Assembly: GCF_008638305.1 (NCBI RefSeq)
Contig: NZ_VTPZ01000003.1
Coordinates: 62,001-126,000, forward strand
From: Pseudomonas profundi
GTDB lineage: Bacteria > Pseudomonadota > Gammaproteobacteria > Pseudomonadales > Pseudomonadaceae
Length of the DNA: 64,000 nt
Direction of reading: 5' to 3'
The first letter of the stretch is position 1. The number at the start of each line of letters is the position of its first letter. Positions 18,197 through 25,739 of this stretch are shown here, one piece after another. A program made the position numbers and the translations under genes. A model generated the notes under the pieces. The model ran no database searches. It had not been told where the DNA came from and saw only the letters and a program-made list of their open reading frames with translations.

Positions 18197-18552
18197 CTAT
18201 GCCTCCTTGGTGATTTCTGTCGCCTCGCCCTCGACAGGTCAGGGCAAAGCCTGACGCGTTTGCGGCCTGGGCGGGTTAGCCGGCCAGGCACCCTGGCCGC
18301 CGATACATGACGTCATACCCCGCGCGCGATATCCGCGACCGCTTCGCCTGATGTTTCTTCGTTGGCAGCCATCGGATTGAGTTCACGCGACCCGTGGATT
18401 TGTGACCATTCCCAAATCTGTCGTTCACCTCCGTTCGTCGACCCGCAGAGTCCGTTGTAGGCAGGCGCAGCGGCATCTGAGGCGCGCCGGCAACCGCCCC
18501 GCGCACCGGAGCTCCTGCTACAATGCCAGGCACTTCAACGCGGAATCTGACC
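18197..18552. other. Intergenic region between GFA-family and cvfB-like genes
   Basis: A 356-bp gap holding the divergent promoters of both genes. The only clear structure is an 8-bp stem hairpin, CGGCCAGG-CAC-CCTGGCCG, at 18281-18299. I see no convincing small reading frame here. Confidence 0.5.
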
Positions 18553-19395
18553 ATGGCTGCAATCGGGCGCTTCAACACACTGCAAATCGTCAAACACACC
18601 GGATTCGGCCTCTATCTGGACGGCGGACCGGACGGCGAAATACTGCTGCCAAACCGTTACATACCCAAGGACCAACCGACCGAAGTCGACGACTGGCTCA
18701 ATGTGTTCATCTACCTGGACAGCGAAGACAAGCTGATCGCCACCACCGAAACGCCCAAGGTCCAGGTAGGGGAATTTGCCAGTCTGAAAGTAGCGGAAAT
18801 AAACCGGGTCGGCCTGTTCCTCGACTGGGGTCTGCCCAAGGACGTTCTGCTACCCCATTCCGAAGAAAAACGCCCGCTGAAAGAGGGTGACTACTGTGTG
18901 GTGTATCTGTATCTGGACCGGCATACGCGCCGTATCACCGCTACGGCATATCTGGACCGGTATCTCGACAAGCTACCGGTGCGCTACAACCCGGGCGATG
19001 AGGTGGACCTGCTGATCGTGTCGCCAACCGATCTCGGCTACAAGGCCATCATCAACCACTCGCACTGGGGCTTGATCCACAAGAACGAGGTGTTCAAGTT
19101 CCTGCGCAGCGGCATGCGCGAAAAAGGCTATATCAAGGAAATTCGTGCCGATGGCAAGATCAGTCTGAGCTTGCAGCCGGTCGGTAGCGGGGCTGGCGAT
19201 CAACTTCAGCAGCAGATTCTCGAGCAACTTGATGCCCGGCAGGGGGTGCTTGCCTTGAGCGACAAGAGCCCGCCAGAAGCCATCACCAAGGCGTTCGGTG
19301 TGAGCAAGGGCAGCTTCAAGAAGGCTATCGGTGGTTTGCTGAAACAGGGCCTGATTGTGATCCACCCCGACCGCATTGAACGCAGCCAGCGCTAA
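18553..19395 (+). CDS. S1 RNA-binding domain protein, CvfB-like
   Basis: A 280-residue protein of the CvfB/YitL type. Three S1-like OB folds are seen: IGRFNTLQIVKHTGFGLYLDGG at the N-terminus, VGEFASLKVAEINRVGLFLDWGLPKDVLLPHSEE from residue ~75, and a third around LIVSPTDLGYKAIINHSHWGLIHKNEVF. It ends in a winged-helix segment (ITKAFGVSKGSFKKAIGGLLKQGLI) followed by a short basic tail. Homologues bind RNA and affect virulence-factor expression in Staphylococcus; the Pseudomonas role is not known to me. The start at 18553 aligns with the family N-terminus; the frame is open 30 bases further up. Confidence 0.88.
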   Translation: MAAIGRFNTLQIVKHTGFGLYLDGGPDGEILLPNRYIPKDQPTEVDDWLNVFIYLDSEDKLIATTETPKVQVGEFASLKVAEINRVGLFLDWGLPKDVLLPHSEEKRPLKEGDYCVVYLYLDRHTRRITATAYLDRYLDKLPVRYNPGDEVDLLIVSPTDLGYKAIINHSHWGLIHKNEVFKFLRSGMREKGYIKEIRADGKISLSLQPVGSGAGDQLQQQILEQLDARQGVLALSDKSPPEAITKAFGVSKGSFKKAIGGLLKQGLIVIHPDRIERSQR

Positions 19396-19444
19396 AGGCG
19401 CTGGCAGTCAGAATCCGGGCCGAAAGCAACCAATGACATAGCGC

Positions 19445-20029
19445 CTAACCAGTAATTTCGAACCATAGCCATACGCCAGCCAGCACCAGCAGCAGCACCC
19501 CGAGCGGCCTGGAATACTTGTCCCAGATTTTCATCGCCGCATCGCCGGCAATCGCCACCAGCAACGCCAGACCAAAATAGCGCGCACCCCGGCCGATCAT
19601 GGCGGCAAGCAGGAATAACGCAATCGGATAACCATTCGCGCCAGCGGCCAGCATGGCGATCTGAAAGGGCACCGGCACTATGCCGATAGTAAGGATCGCA
19701 ACAAAGCCTTCTTCGCTGAAGCGCGACTGAAACTGCTCGTATGAGTCCTGGTTACCGAAAAAATTAATCAGCGTGTCGCCCCAGTGATCCATCGCGAAGA
19801 CGCCGAAATAATAACCCAGTGTTGCGGCTGTCAGATTCCCCGCCAACGCCACACCTGCAATGGTCCATTTGCGCTCGGGATGACAGAGCATCCAGGGAAT
19901 CAGGATGACCTCGATGGGAATCGGCACCAGCAATGTTTCTGCCATCGAGGCGGCAAATAACAACCAGAGCGCGTGGCGTGAGCGATCGAGCCGGTCCAGC
20001 CAGGCCCTGGGTGAGGTAACTTTCGGCAA
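19445..20029 (-). CDS. YqaA/DedA-like (VTT domain) inner-membrane protein
   Basis: A 194-residue membrane protein with about five hydrophobic segments, for example HALWLLFAASMAETLLVPIPIEVILIP near residue 20. The VTT (SNARE-associated) signature is visible in GNLTAATLGYYFGVFAMDHWGD and in IVPVPFQIAMLAAGANGYPIALFLLAAMIGRGARYFGLA. It belongs to the YqaA branch of the DedA superfamily, proposed to move lipids or affect membrane potential; the exact role of YqaA is unknown. A strong hairpin separates it from the upstream gene, so it is probably transcribed alone. Confidence 0.85.
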   Translation of the reverse strand: MPKVTSPRAWLDRLDRSRHALWLLFAASMAETLLVPIPIEVILIPWMLCHPERKWTIAGVALAGNLTAATLGYYFGVFAMDHWGDTLINFFGNQDSYEQFQSRFSEEGFVAILTIGIVPVPFQIAMLAAGANGYPIALFLLAAMIGRGARYFGLALLVAIAGDAAMKIWDKYSRPLGVLLLVLAGVWLWFEITG

Positions 20030-20122
20030 GCGGGAAATCCTTGTAAAACGAGAACCTTGGTGAGACCGTCGCGTCGCAGGTCTGGTTCGCTTTCAACGCA
20101 ACTATACGCGCTGAGCCATACA

Positions 20123-20150
20123 TACCGACGCAGCGGACGCTGCGTCGGTA
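20123..20150 (-). terminator. Strong 13-bp hairpin downstream of the 20157-20702 gene
   Basis: TACCGACGCAGCG-GA-CGCTGCGTCGGTA is a perfect 13-bp inverted repeat 6 bp beyond the stop codon of the upstream minus-strand gene. There is no T-run, so it may be a Rho-dependent or mRNA 3'-protecting hairpin rather than a classic terminator. Confidence 0.6.
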
Positions 20151-20156
20151 CGCCCC

Positions 20157-20702
20157 TCAGGGCCGCTTGGCGGTTTCTCTATCCGCAGCCTGCATTCCGC
20201 TCACCTGCGGCGCATCGTTGATGCTACCGTCCCCTGCTGCGGCCCGTCCGCGCATTTTCTCAGCAGGTTCGGAAAAACCACTACGATCGCTATAGTCATA
20301 CACCGTGACCAATTGCTTCTCCTTGCCCAAGCCCCGGGCGCAGGCCAGGTCAGCGGCGGCAATCGCCGCTACACCGCCCAGCGCGATGGCGGTGTTCACC
20401 GGTTCGTTACCGCGCTGGGCCGCAACCCCCAGCGTCGCCAGATCCAGTGCGTCTCCACCAATGCGCGCATAGATCCATGGCGCGGGCTTATCGGTCATCA
20501 ACAAGCCGACCCCGGTGGCAATCTCGCGCAGACCATAAAGCCGCAGCAATCCGGCCCGGCCCGGCAGGCCAACGGTACTGGCCAGCGCGCGCGGCATCAG
20601 CAGCTCGGCGACACCCAGGCCAATGCTGAGCCAGCCCAGGCTCCGTGCGGCCTTGTGTGCAGCATGATTGGTGCGGTATTCCCGACTCGATTTACGTTGC
20701 AT
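20157..20702 (-). CDS. Unknown membrane protein paired with zinc alcohol dehydrogenase
   Basis: A 181-residue protein I cannot assign firmly. After a basic N-terminus come hydrophobic stretches: SLGWLSIGLGVAELLMPRALASTVGL, LLRLYGLREIATGVGLLM, and VNTAIALGGVAAIAAADLACA. A hydrophilic C-terminal tail follows (SEPAEKMRGRAAAGDGSINDAPQ...). Proteins with this GLREI-TGVG pattern are sometimes fused to a cyclase/dehydrase-like START domain; that part is missing here. The second ATG at 20702 is preferred because GAGGAG lies 8 bases before it, while the first ATG at 20708 is only 2 bases away. Only 12 bp separate it from the upstream dehydrogenase, so they form an operon. Confidence 0.7.
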   Translation of the reverse strand: MQRKSSREYRTNHAAHKAARSLGWLSIGLGVAELLMPRALASTVGLPGRAGLLRLYGLREIATGVGLLMTDKPAPWIYARIGGDALDLATLGVAAQRGNEPVNTAIALGGVAAIAAADLACARGLGKEKQLVTVYDYSDRSGFSEPAEKMRGRAAAGDGSINDAPQVSGMQAADRETAKRP

Positions 20703-20714
20703 GATCATATCTCC

Positions 20715-21887
20715 TCAGGGCTTCAGCACGACTTTGACGCAGCCGTCATGCTTGTCGCGGAAGGTCTTGTACAGGTCCGGGCCATCTTCAAGCTTGGCCG
20801 TATGGGTGATGACAAACGACGGATCGATCTGCCCGTCCTGAATGCGCTTAAGCAGGTCATCAGCCCAGCGTTGGACATGGGTCTGCCCCATGCGGAAGGT
20901 CAGTGACTTGTTCATGGCTGCACCGAAGGGAAGCTTGTCCAGCAGACCGCCGTACACGCCGGGAATCGACAGGGTACCGCCGGGGCGGCAGACGTACATC
21001 ATTTCGCGTAACACATGCGGGCGGCCAGTTTCCATGAAGGTAGCCTGCTTGATCCGGTCATACATCGCGTCGATCGAGCGCGCTGCGTGGGATTCCATTC
21101 CGACCGCATCGATGCATTTCTCGGGCCCCTTGCCCTTGGTCAGCTCGCTGAGTCGTTCAACCACACTTTCTTCATCAAAGTTGATGGTGATCGCGCCGCC
21201 AGCACGGGCCATGGACAACCGCTCCGGAACATTGTCGATACAGATGACCTGCTCGGCGCCAAGCAGAATGGCGCTGCGTATGGTGAACTGACCAACCGGA
21301 CCCGCTCCCCAGATAGCCACAGTGTCGGTACGCTGAATATCGCACTGCACGGCCGCTTGCCAGCCCGTCGGGAAGATATCGCCAAGGAACAATGCTTGCT
21401 CATCAGTCATGCCCTCTGGCACGACCACAGGCCCGACATCAGCGAAGGGCACTCTTACGAATTCAGCCTGACCACCGTCGTAGCCACCGGTGAGCTGCGT
21501 ATAACCAAACAGGCCGGCGGTGGTGTGACCAAACAGCTTGTCGGCCAGTTTGGCGTTGCGGTTACTTCGCTCACACACTGAAAAATTGCCGCGCCGGCAT
21601 TGGTCGCACTCCCCGCAGCTGATAGTGAATGGCACGACAACCCGATCGCCAACCTTGAGCTTCTTGTTGGCAGACCCGACTTCCATCACTTCCCCCATGA
21701 ACTCATGGCCCATGATGTCCCCGTGGGTCATGCCCGGCATGAAGCCGTCGTACAGGTGCAGGTCGGACCCACAAATAGCGCACGAGGATACCTTTACAAT
21801 CGCGTCACGCGGATCTTCGATGGAGGGGTCGGGTACGTGATTGTCACAACGAATATCTTTCTTGCCATGCCAGCGGAGTGCTCTCAT
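20715..21887 (-). CDS. Zinc-dependent alcohol dehydrogenase, formaldehyde-dehydrogenase-like
   Basis: A 390-residue medium-chain dehydrogenase. The catalytic zinc site is [15 protein letters not shown] near residue 38, with [12 protein letters not shown] supplying His and Glu. The structural zinc loop is [15 protein letters not shown] near residue 95. The NAD(P) fold has [28 protein letters not shown] near residue 190. It resembles glutathione-independent formaldehyde dehydrogenases and related stress-induced dehydrogenases; the substrate is not certain. The start at 21887 has AGGAGATTCCC just before it; the frame is open upstream but without a better start. The downstream partner is the unknown membrane protein. 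Confidence 0.9.
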   Translation of the reverse strand: MRALRWHGKKDIRCDNHVPDPSIEDPRDAIVKVSSCAICGSDLHLYDGFMPGMTHGDIMGHEFMGEVMEVGSANKKLKVGDRVVVPFTISCGECDQCRRGNFSVCERSNRNAKLADKLFGHTTAGLFGYTQLTGGYDGGQAEFVRVPFADVGPVVVPEGMTDEQALFLGDIFPTGWQAAVQCDIQRTDTVAIWGAGPVGQFTIRSAILLGAEQVICIDNVPERLSMARAGGAITINFDEESVVERLSELTKGKGPEKCIDAVGMESHAARSIDAMYDRIKQATFMETGRPHVLREMMYVCRPGGTLSIPGVYGGLLDKLPFGAAMNKSLTFRMGQTHVQRWADDLLKRIQDGQIDPSFVITHTAKLEDGPDLYKTFRDKHDGCVKVVLKP

Positions 21888-22305
21888 GGGAATCTCCTGT
21901 TCGGATGAACGAATGCCGCGTGGTGATTCCTTCGATGTGCTACTACGCCGATTGCGCAGCAGTGCGCGTTCCACTGCAATGATGTGCCGGAAGCATACGG
22001 CCGGCGTCCCGCGGCGATTGCATACAAAGGGTTAGTACATGGCGGGAAGACAAAAGTTGCCGAGACGTGCAAGATTGCCGCCGGTTACCGACGAGCTGTT
22101 CCGCTTTCTGACACATTCGCCGCAAATAGGAATCTTATTCGGCATATTCGGGGGAACTTGGAAGCAACATAGGAATCTTTATAGCGGATCCCTACATCGC
22201 CCCGCCTCGCTTGCCGGCCTCAACATCTACCTGAGGGCTGCGAAACAGGCGAAACAGACAGCCGCAGCCGTTCGGCGATAGTTTTCAAACTCTGGTGGTC
22301 GCATC
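21888..22305. other. Intergenic region with a possible sigma-22 (AlgU) promoter
   Basis: A 418-bp gap between divergent genes. At 22154-22159 GAACTT is followed 16 bases later by TCTTT at 22176-22180, resembling an AlgU/RpoE-type promoter (GAACTT-N16/17-TCnnA) pointing at the receiver gene 120 bp downstream. The -10 match is partial. An 80-codon frame at 22039-22281 looks unlike a natural protein, and I do not call it. Confidence 0.3.
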
Positions 22306-22671
22306 ATGAACATACTGATCGTAGAAGATGAAGCACTGATCGCAATGCTTCTTGAAGAAATGCTCGATACCCGCGGCTATAACGTCGCGGCGCATGCCTC
22401 GACACTGGCTGAAGGCGAAACCATGGCGTCATCGCTGGACGTGGACGTGGCCATTCTGGATGTCAGCCTGGGCGGCGACTCGGTGTTTCCGGTAGCTGAA
22501 CGCTTATCCGACCGGGGCATTCCGTTCATGTTCACGACCGGCTTCGGCGCGGCCGGCATGCCTGAGGTGTGGGCGGATCGTCCGGTCTTCAGCAAGCCAT
22601 ACGAAATCGACTCGCTGATTGCGACTATCCAACAGTTGGTACCAAGCGCACCGGTCGCTGCGGCAGGCTAG
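22306..22671 (+). CDS. Single-domain response regulator (CheY-like receiver)
   Basis: A 121-residue receiver with no output domain. Acidic residues VEDEAL sit at ~8-10, and the phospho-acceptor Asp lies in VDVAILDVSLGGD near residue 52. The switch Thr is in FMFTTGFG near residue 80, and the conserved Lys is in VFSKPYEI near residue 98. This FTTGFG/KPY form is typical of stand-alone receivers related to those controlling general stress or sensor-kinase relays in proteobacteria. No kinase gene is next to it, so it is an orphan. The ATG at 22306 is the first start after the divergent region. Confidence 0.88.
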   Translation: MNILIVEDEALIAMLLEEMLDTRGYNVAAHASTLAEGETMASSLDVDVAILDVSLGGDSVFPVAERLSDRGIPFMFTTGFGAAGMPEVWADRPVFSKPYEIDSLIATIQQLVPSAPVAAAG

Positions 22672-22825
22672 GCACCAGCGTCTCGCACTCTGCTCGCTCC
22701 TGGAGGTTCTGGTCTGCCTGGATACACGTCTGTCCGTGGTTTGGCGCTACTGGTTCCTGCATCAAGGAACTTCAGCGCTATTCACCCCTTCTATATCTGA
22801 ACATTCCTGATGTCAGAGGTAGAAA

Positions 22826-23185
22826 ATGAAAAAGATCCTCTTAGCTTGTGGTTTGGCCACCTGCTTTCCTCTTGTTGCCGCTGCAGATAACGTAGAGCTG
22901 GAGAAGGAATTGAACGGGCTGGATATTCAGACTGAAGTGGTGGGCGACACCGGCACCACCGCGGGCCCCGCTACTGGCGGAACCAGCGGAGTCCAGGCAC
23001 TCAGAGTAACCAATAATGGCGACGTCACTGCCAACTGCAGACTTGAACCTCATCCATCCGAGCCAGCGATGACCGGCTCGCCTGAAACCCTTATCGAAGC
23101 GGGCGATTCAGCCACCTTGCGTCTGGAAGGCAGCTATTCAAGCGCGACCATTCGCTCGAAACTGGTCTGCGAAGAAGAAAGCTGA
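22826..23185 (+). CDS. Small secreted protein of unknown function
   Basis: A 119-residue protein with a clear signal peptide (MKKILLACGLATCFPLVAAA, residues 1-20). The mature part is acidic, begins DNVELEKELNGLDIQTEV, has a Gly/Thr-rich stretch (GDTGTTAGPATGGTSG), and then a beta-rich region with two Cys (ANCRLEP and KLVCEEES) that could form a disulfide. The pattern VTNNGDVTANCRL...GDSATLRLEGSYSSATIRSKLVC suggests a small immunoglobulin-like periplasmic domain. I do not recognise a function. The start follows AGAGGTAGAAA. It has no operon partner; the ROK kinase starts 98 bp downstream and may have its own promoter. Confidence 0.75.
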   Translation: MKKILLACGLATCFPLVAAADNVELEKELNGLDIQTEVVGDTGTTAGPATGGTSGVQALRVTNNGDVTANCRLEPHPSEPAMTGSPETLIEAGDSATLRLEGSYSSATIRSKLVCEEES

Positions 23186-23283
23186 GGTGTTAGCCGGATC
23201 CGGAATGGTTGCGACTGCCCGGATCCGGCCTGATCAGACGCACCGACCATAACCCATCTTCCACACATAACACGGGAGCCATA

Positions 23284-24012
23284 TTGAAACCGGGCATTCT
23301 GGTATTCGACATCGGCGGCAGCGGCATCAAGGCCGCGGTAGTTGATGAGCAAGGCAATCTTCTGAGCGAGCGCTTGCGTGTGCCCACCCCGCATCCATGT
23401 CTGCCTTCGGTGCTTGTCGACACCCTCGTCCAGCTGGTCGCGCTCTGTCCGGCCTACAATCGCATATCCATCGGATTCCCCGGCGCGATTCGCAATGGAC
23501 TCATTCTCACCGCAGCCAACCTCGATAGCCGCGAGTGGATTGGTTTTGACTTGCCTGATGCCCTTTCCCGCCGAATGGATAATCATCCCGCACGGATCAT
23601 CAACGATGCCGATCTGCAGGGGTTTGCCCTGATTCGGGGTAAGGGACTGGAGCTGGTTATTACTCTGGGCACAGGCTTCGGCTCGGCACTGTTTCGCGAC
23701 GGGCAATTAATGCCGCACCTGGAGCTTGCGCACCATCCGGTGGCTGACAACCTGACCTATGACCAATATCTGGGAAATGCCGCGCTGAAACAGATCAACG
23801 CAGAGGTGTGGAACGAGCGGTTACTGCGCGTGCTCGATGTGCTGGAGGTCTTGCTGCATCCCGATCACATCGTGCTGACGGGAGGCAACGTGCGGCTGGT
23901 CACGGTCGACCTGCCATCCTCGGTCAGGATGGCGCCCAGCGATACAGGTATCAGCGGCGGCGCCGCCTTGTGGCGGCACCAGAGCCAGGGCGTTGGAGAT
24001 CCTGCCCGGTAA
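23284..24012 (+). CDS. ROK family sugar kinase, polyphosphate-glucokinase-like
   Basis: A 242-residue actin-fold kinase without a DNA-binding domain. The phosphate-1 motif is ILVFDIGGSGIKAAVVDEQG at the N-terminus. IGFPGAIRNGLILTAANLD and NDADLQGFALIRGKGLELVITLGTGFGSALF hold the catalytic Asp and phosphate-2 region, and DHIVLTGGNVRLV is the adenosine motif. The VITLGTGFGSALF form resembles polyphosphate/ATP glucokinases, so it probably phosphorylates glucose or a related sugar in the cytoplasm. The start is a TTG at 23284 with GGGAG upstream; the open frame reaches back to 23209, but those residues do not fit the family. It converges on the phosphoribosyltransferase gene. Confidence 0.82.
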   Translation: MKPGILVFDIGGSGIKAAVVDEQGNLLSERLRVPTPHPCLPSVLVDTLVQLVALCPAYNRISIGFPGAIRNGLILTAANLDSREWIGFDLPDALSRRMDNHPARIINDADLQGFALIRGKGLELVITLGTGFGSALFRDGQLMPHLELAHHPVADNLTYDQYLGNAALKQINAEVWNERLLRVLDVLEVLLHPDHIVLTGGNVRLVTVDLPSSVRMAPSDTGISGGAALWRHQSQGVGDPAR

Positions 24013-24027
24013 CCGTGGACCGCTACG

Positions 24028-24999
24028 TCAGGGTGTCAACGGCAGATGGCGGTCCATGAACCGCTTGACCTTGCCCAGGGCCTTGTCGCGAAACGACAAG
24101 CTTTTGCGTACCGCCTGAGACTTCAACCCTGACAGACTTGCCCCCGGGGAATACATCTCGTTTGTTTCCAGACAGAACACCGGCTTGCTGGTGAGCCGCA
24201 TGATCTCGCGAGCCTGAAGCTCTTCGTTTTCAATGAACAGCACAGCATGCGGGTCGCTACGATAGACATCAGCCTTGAACTGTTTGTGCATATCCAGGCG
24301 CCGTCGTTCGGCGGCACTGGGCAGATCCAGCATATGCAACTGCTGATAGCGCACCCCGTGACGTTCGAGCCAGGCTTCTGTTTCGCAACGGTATTTCTCC
24401 AGCCGACTGGTAACCAGATGCTTCACCTCGACCGAAGGGATAAATAGCGGCCTGGCATGCTCGAGAAACCCGAGGTAGTTTGCCCCATCATCGTTCTGCA
24501 TCCGCGTCGGATCAACACACAGCACGCCATCGATATCCAGGCACGAATGGCTGATCAGCGGGTGGTGCATGATGTTCCATTCAAATACACGTGGCTGCTC
24601 TACCGCCTCGAGGAAGATATCCACTGCCTCAGCGTTATTTCGCTGAGCGAAAGCAACCATGGTCACTACCTCGCCCGAAAAGATGCTGCTGACCTTGTCG
24701 CGAGCTTCGCGCATGGACCCGCCTGAGGCGATACTGTCATCCACCAGCAGGATTTTCCGGGCCTGCTGCGGCAGGCGTAGCGCTTCATGCTTGTACGTGC
24801 GAGTGTGCCCCTTCTTCAATTCATCGTTGCGTTCGAAGGCGTACAGATCGGTCAGCGGTAGATTGAGTTTCAACGCGACAATACTGGCTACCAGCATTCC
24901 GCTGCGAGGGATACCCACAACCAGGTCTACGTCAGTGGGCACTTTACTCGCGAATCGATTGGTGAGTGTCGACAGATCACTGACACTTCGGTAATTCAT
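24028..24999 (-). CDS. Phosphoribosyltransferase-HAD phosphatase fusion protein
   Basis: A 323-residue two-domain protein. Residues 1-150 are a type I phosphoribosyltransferase: VVGIPRSGMLVASIVALKLN near residue 30, and the PRPP loop ILLVDDSIASGGSM near residue 85. Residues ~150-300 are HAD-like: SCLDIDGVLCVDP is motif I, KHLVTSRLEKYR is motif II, the HKQFKADVYRS region supplies the motif III Lys, and AVLFIENEELQA resembles motif IV. The pair suggests transfer of a base from or to PRPP and removal of a phosphate, perhaps in nucleotide-sugar or modified-nucleoside chemistry. I know of such fusions near tellurite-type and surface-polysaccharide clusters, but no pathway is shown here. GAGGAG precedes the ATG. 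The RWVF protein gene lies 159 bp upstream on the same strand. Confidence 0.82.
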   Translation of the reverse strand: MNYRSVSDLSTLTNRFASKVPTDVDLVVGIPRSGMLVASIVALKLNLPLTDLYAFERNDELKKGHTRTYKHEALRLPQQARKILLVDDSIASGGSMREARDKVSSIFSGEVVTMVAFAQRNNAEAVDIFLEAVEQPRVFEWNIMHHPLISHSCLDIDGVLCVDPTRMQNDDGANYLGFLEHARPLFIPSVEVKHLVTSRLEKYRCETEAWLERHGVRYQQLHMLDLPSAAERRRLDMHKQFKADVYRSDPHAVLFIENEELQAREIMRLTSKPVFCLETNEMYSPGASLSGLKSQAVRKSLSFRDKALGKVKRFMDRHLPLTP

Positions 25000-25107
25000 A
25001 GCTGCTCCTCAGCCTAACGGTTTTATTATTCCCGCTGCTACCCACTCCAGCGGTCTGTTCAATTTGCGTCCTCGTGTACCGCCTTTGTCTGGCTCAGTCA
25101 GATCGCT

Positions 25108-25146
25108 GGCCAGCCTCGTGACGGGCTAGCCCGGCCACGACTGGCC
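25108..25146 (-). other. Long imperfect hairpin between the small exported protein and the PRTase-HAD gene
   Basis: GGCCAG pairs with CTGGCC, CTCGTG with CACGA(C), and GGGCTAGCCC closes the top. It starts 13 bp past the stop of the small gene and could stop or attenuate readthrough into the PRTase-HAD gene. There is no T-run. Confidence 0.4.
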
Positions 25147-25158
25147 ATGCTTGTATGC

Positions 25159-25437
25159 TTAGAATACCCAGCGTTGAGCGCTTGCCTTGTTCTCGGCGTA
25201 GTTCTCGCCCTGGGCGACAAACGGAAGCGTCGCAGGCTTGGCGGTGCTCTGCTGGGTAATCGAAAGGGGTTGCGCCGGGCTTTCTTCGAAGCTGACAGAA
25301 TCGAACTGCATGCCAGCGGAGCGCTCCCAGGCGGGAGCAGATGGGATGATCTTCTGCGAGGATTGCGGCCCAGCAACCATGGCAATCGCCATAACGGCCA
25401 GAACTAGAGGCGCTCGTTGTAGACGTTCAAGACTCAT
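25159..25437 (-). CDS. Small exported protein with C-terminal QRWVF motif (copy A)
   Basis: A 92-residue protein of no family I know. Residues 8-25 (RAPLVLAVMAIAMVAG) form one hydrophobic segment, a signal peptide or N-terminal anchor. The rest is extended and polar, with FDSVSFEESPAQP in the middle and SAQRWVF at the very end. A second protein at 53130-53375 shares this plan and the same QRWVF-stop. The ATG at 25437 is chosen because GGGGAG lies 6 bases before it; the upstream ATG at 25443 touches the ribosome site. The promoter is sigma-54 type (see the next entry), so a dedicated enhancer-binding activator should control it. Confidence 0.7.
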   Translation of the reverse strand: MSLERLQRAPLVLAVMAIAMVAGPQSSQKIIPSAPAWERSAGMQFDSVSFEESPAQPLSITQQSTAKPATLPFVAQGENYAENKASAQRWVF

Positions 25438-25491
25438 GTGCATCTCCCCAAAGCATTGGCTGAAAGAGCTCTAACGCGTTGGGTAAATATC

Positions 25492-25614
25492 GCAAGTCCT
25501 GTGCCAGTTCACACTTTTGGGTAAACTCATATAAAACAATAGCTTACGAAATACAAAAAGCGTTGCCACCATGCAGGGTGCATGATGTGGCGCTTCGATA
25601 TCGTGCAAAGTGCA
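25492..25614 (-). promoter_or_regulatory. Sigma-54 promoter with two upstream TGCA-N3-TGCA sites (copy A)
   Basis: On the minus strand TGGCACA-GGAC-TTGC runs from 25506 to 25492, with GG at 25505-25504 and GC at 25493-25492. The predicted transcription start is about 43 bp before the ATG. Upstream lie TGCAGGGTGCA (25572-25582) and TGCAAAGTGCA (25604-25614), 32 bp apart; the nearer site is 67 bp from the -24 GG. Between them and the promoter, AAACAATAGCTTA (25534-25546) is one mismatch from the IHF consensus. The layout matches the one at 52955-53080. Confidence 0.7.
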
Positions 25615-25739
25615 AAGTTCTGCGTCCTGGCGGGAACTTTACTTCAACCAGGTTGACGCGCCACGTACGGCAACGGAGTGGAGACAATAAATTGGACAAC
25701 CATCATTGGCTTCGGTGCCGTAGGGTGGCCTGCGAGCGA

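Noticed and set aside
22039-22281. 80-codon frame between the zinc dehydrogenase and the receiver gene
   Set aside because: No ribosome site, no recognisable motif and an odd composition (many Arg and Gln, late hydrophobic patch). More likely part of the leader region.
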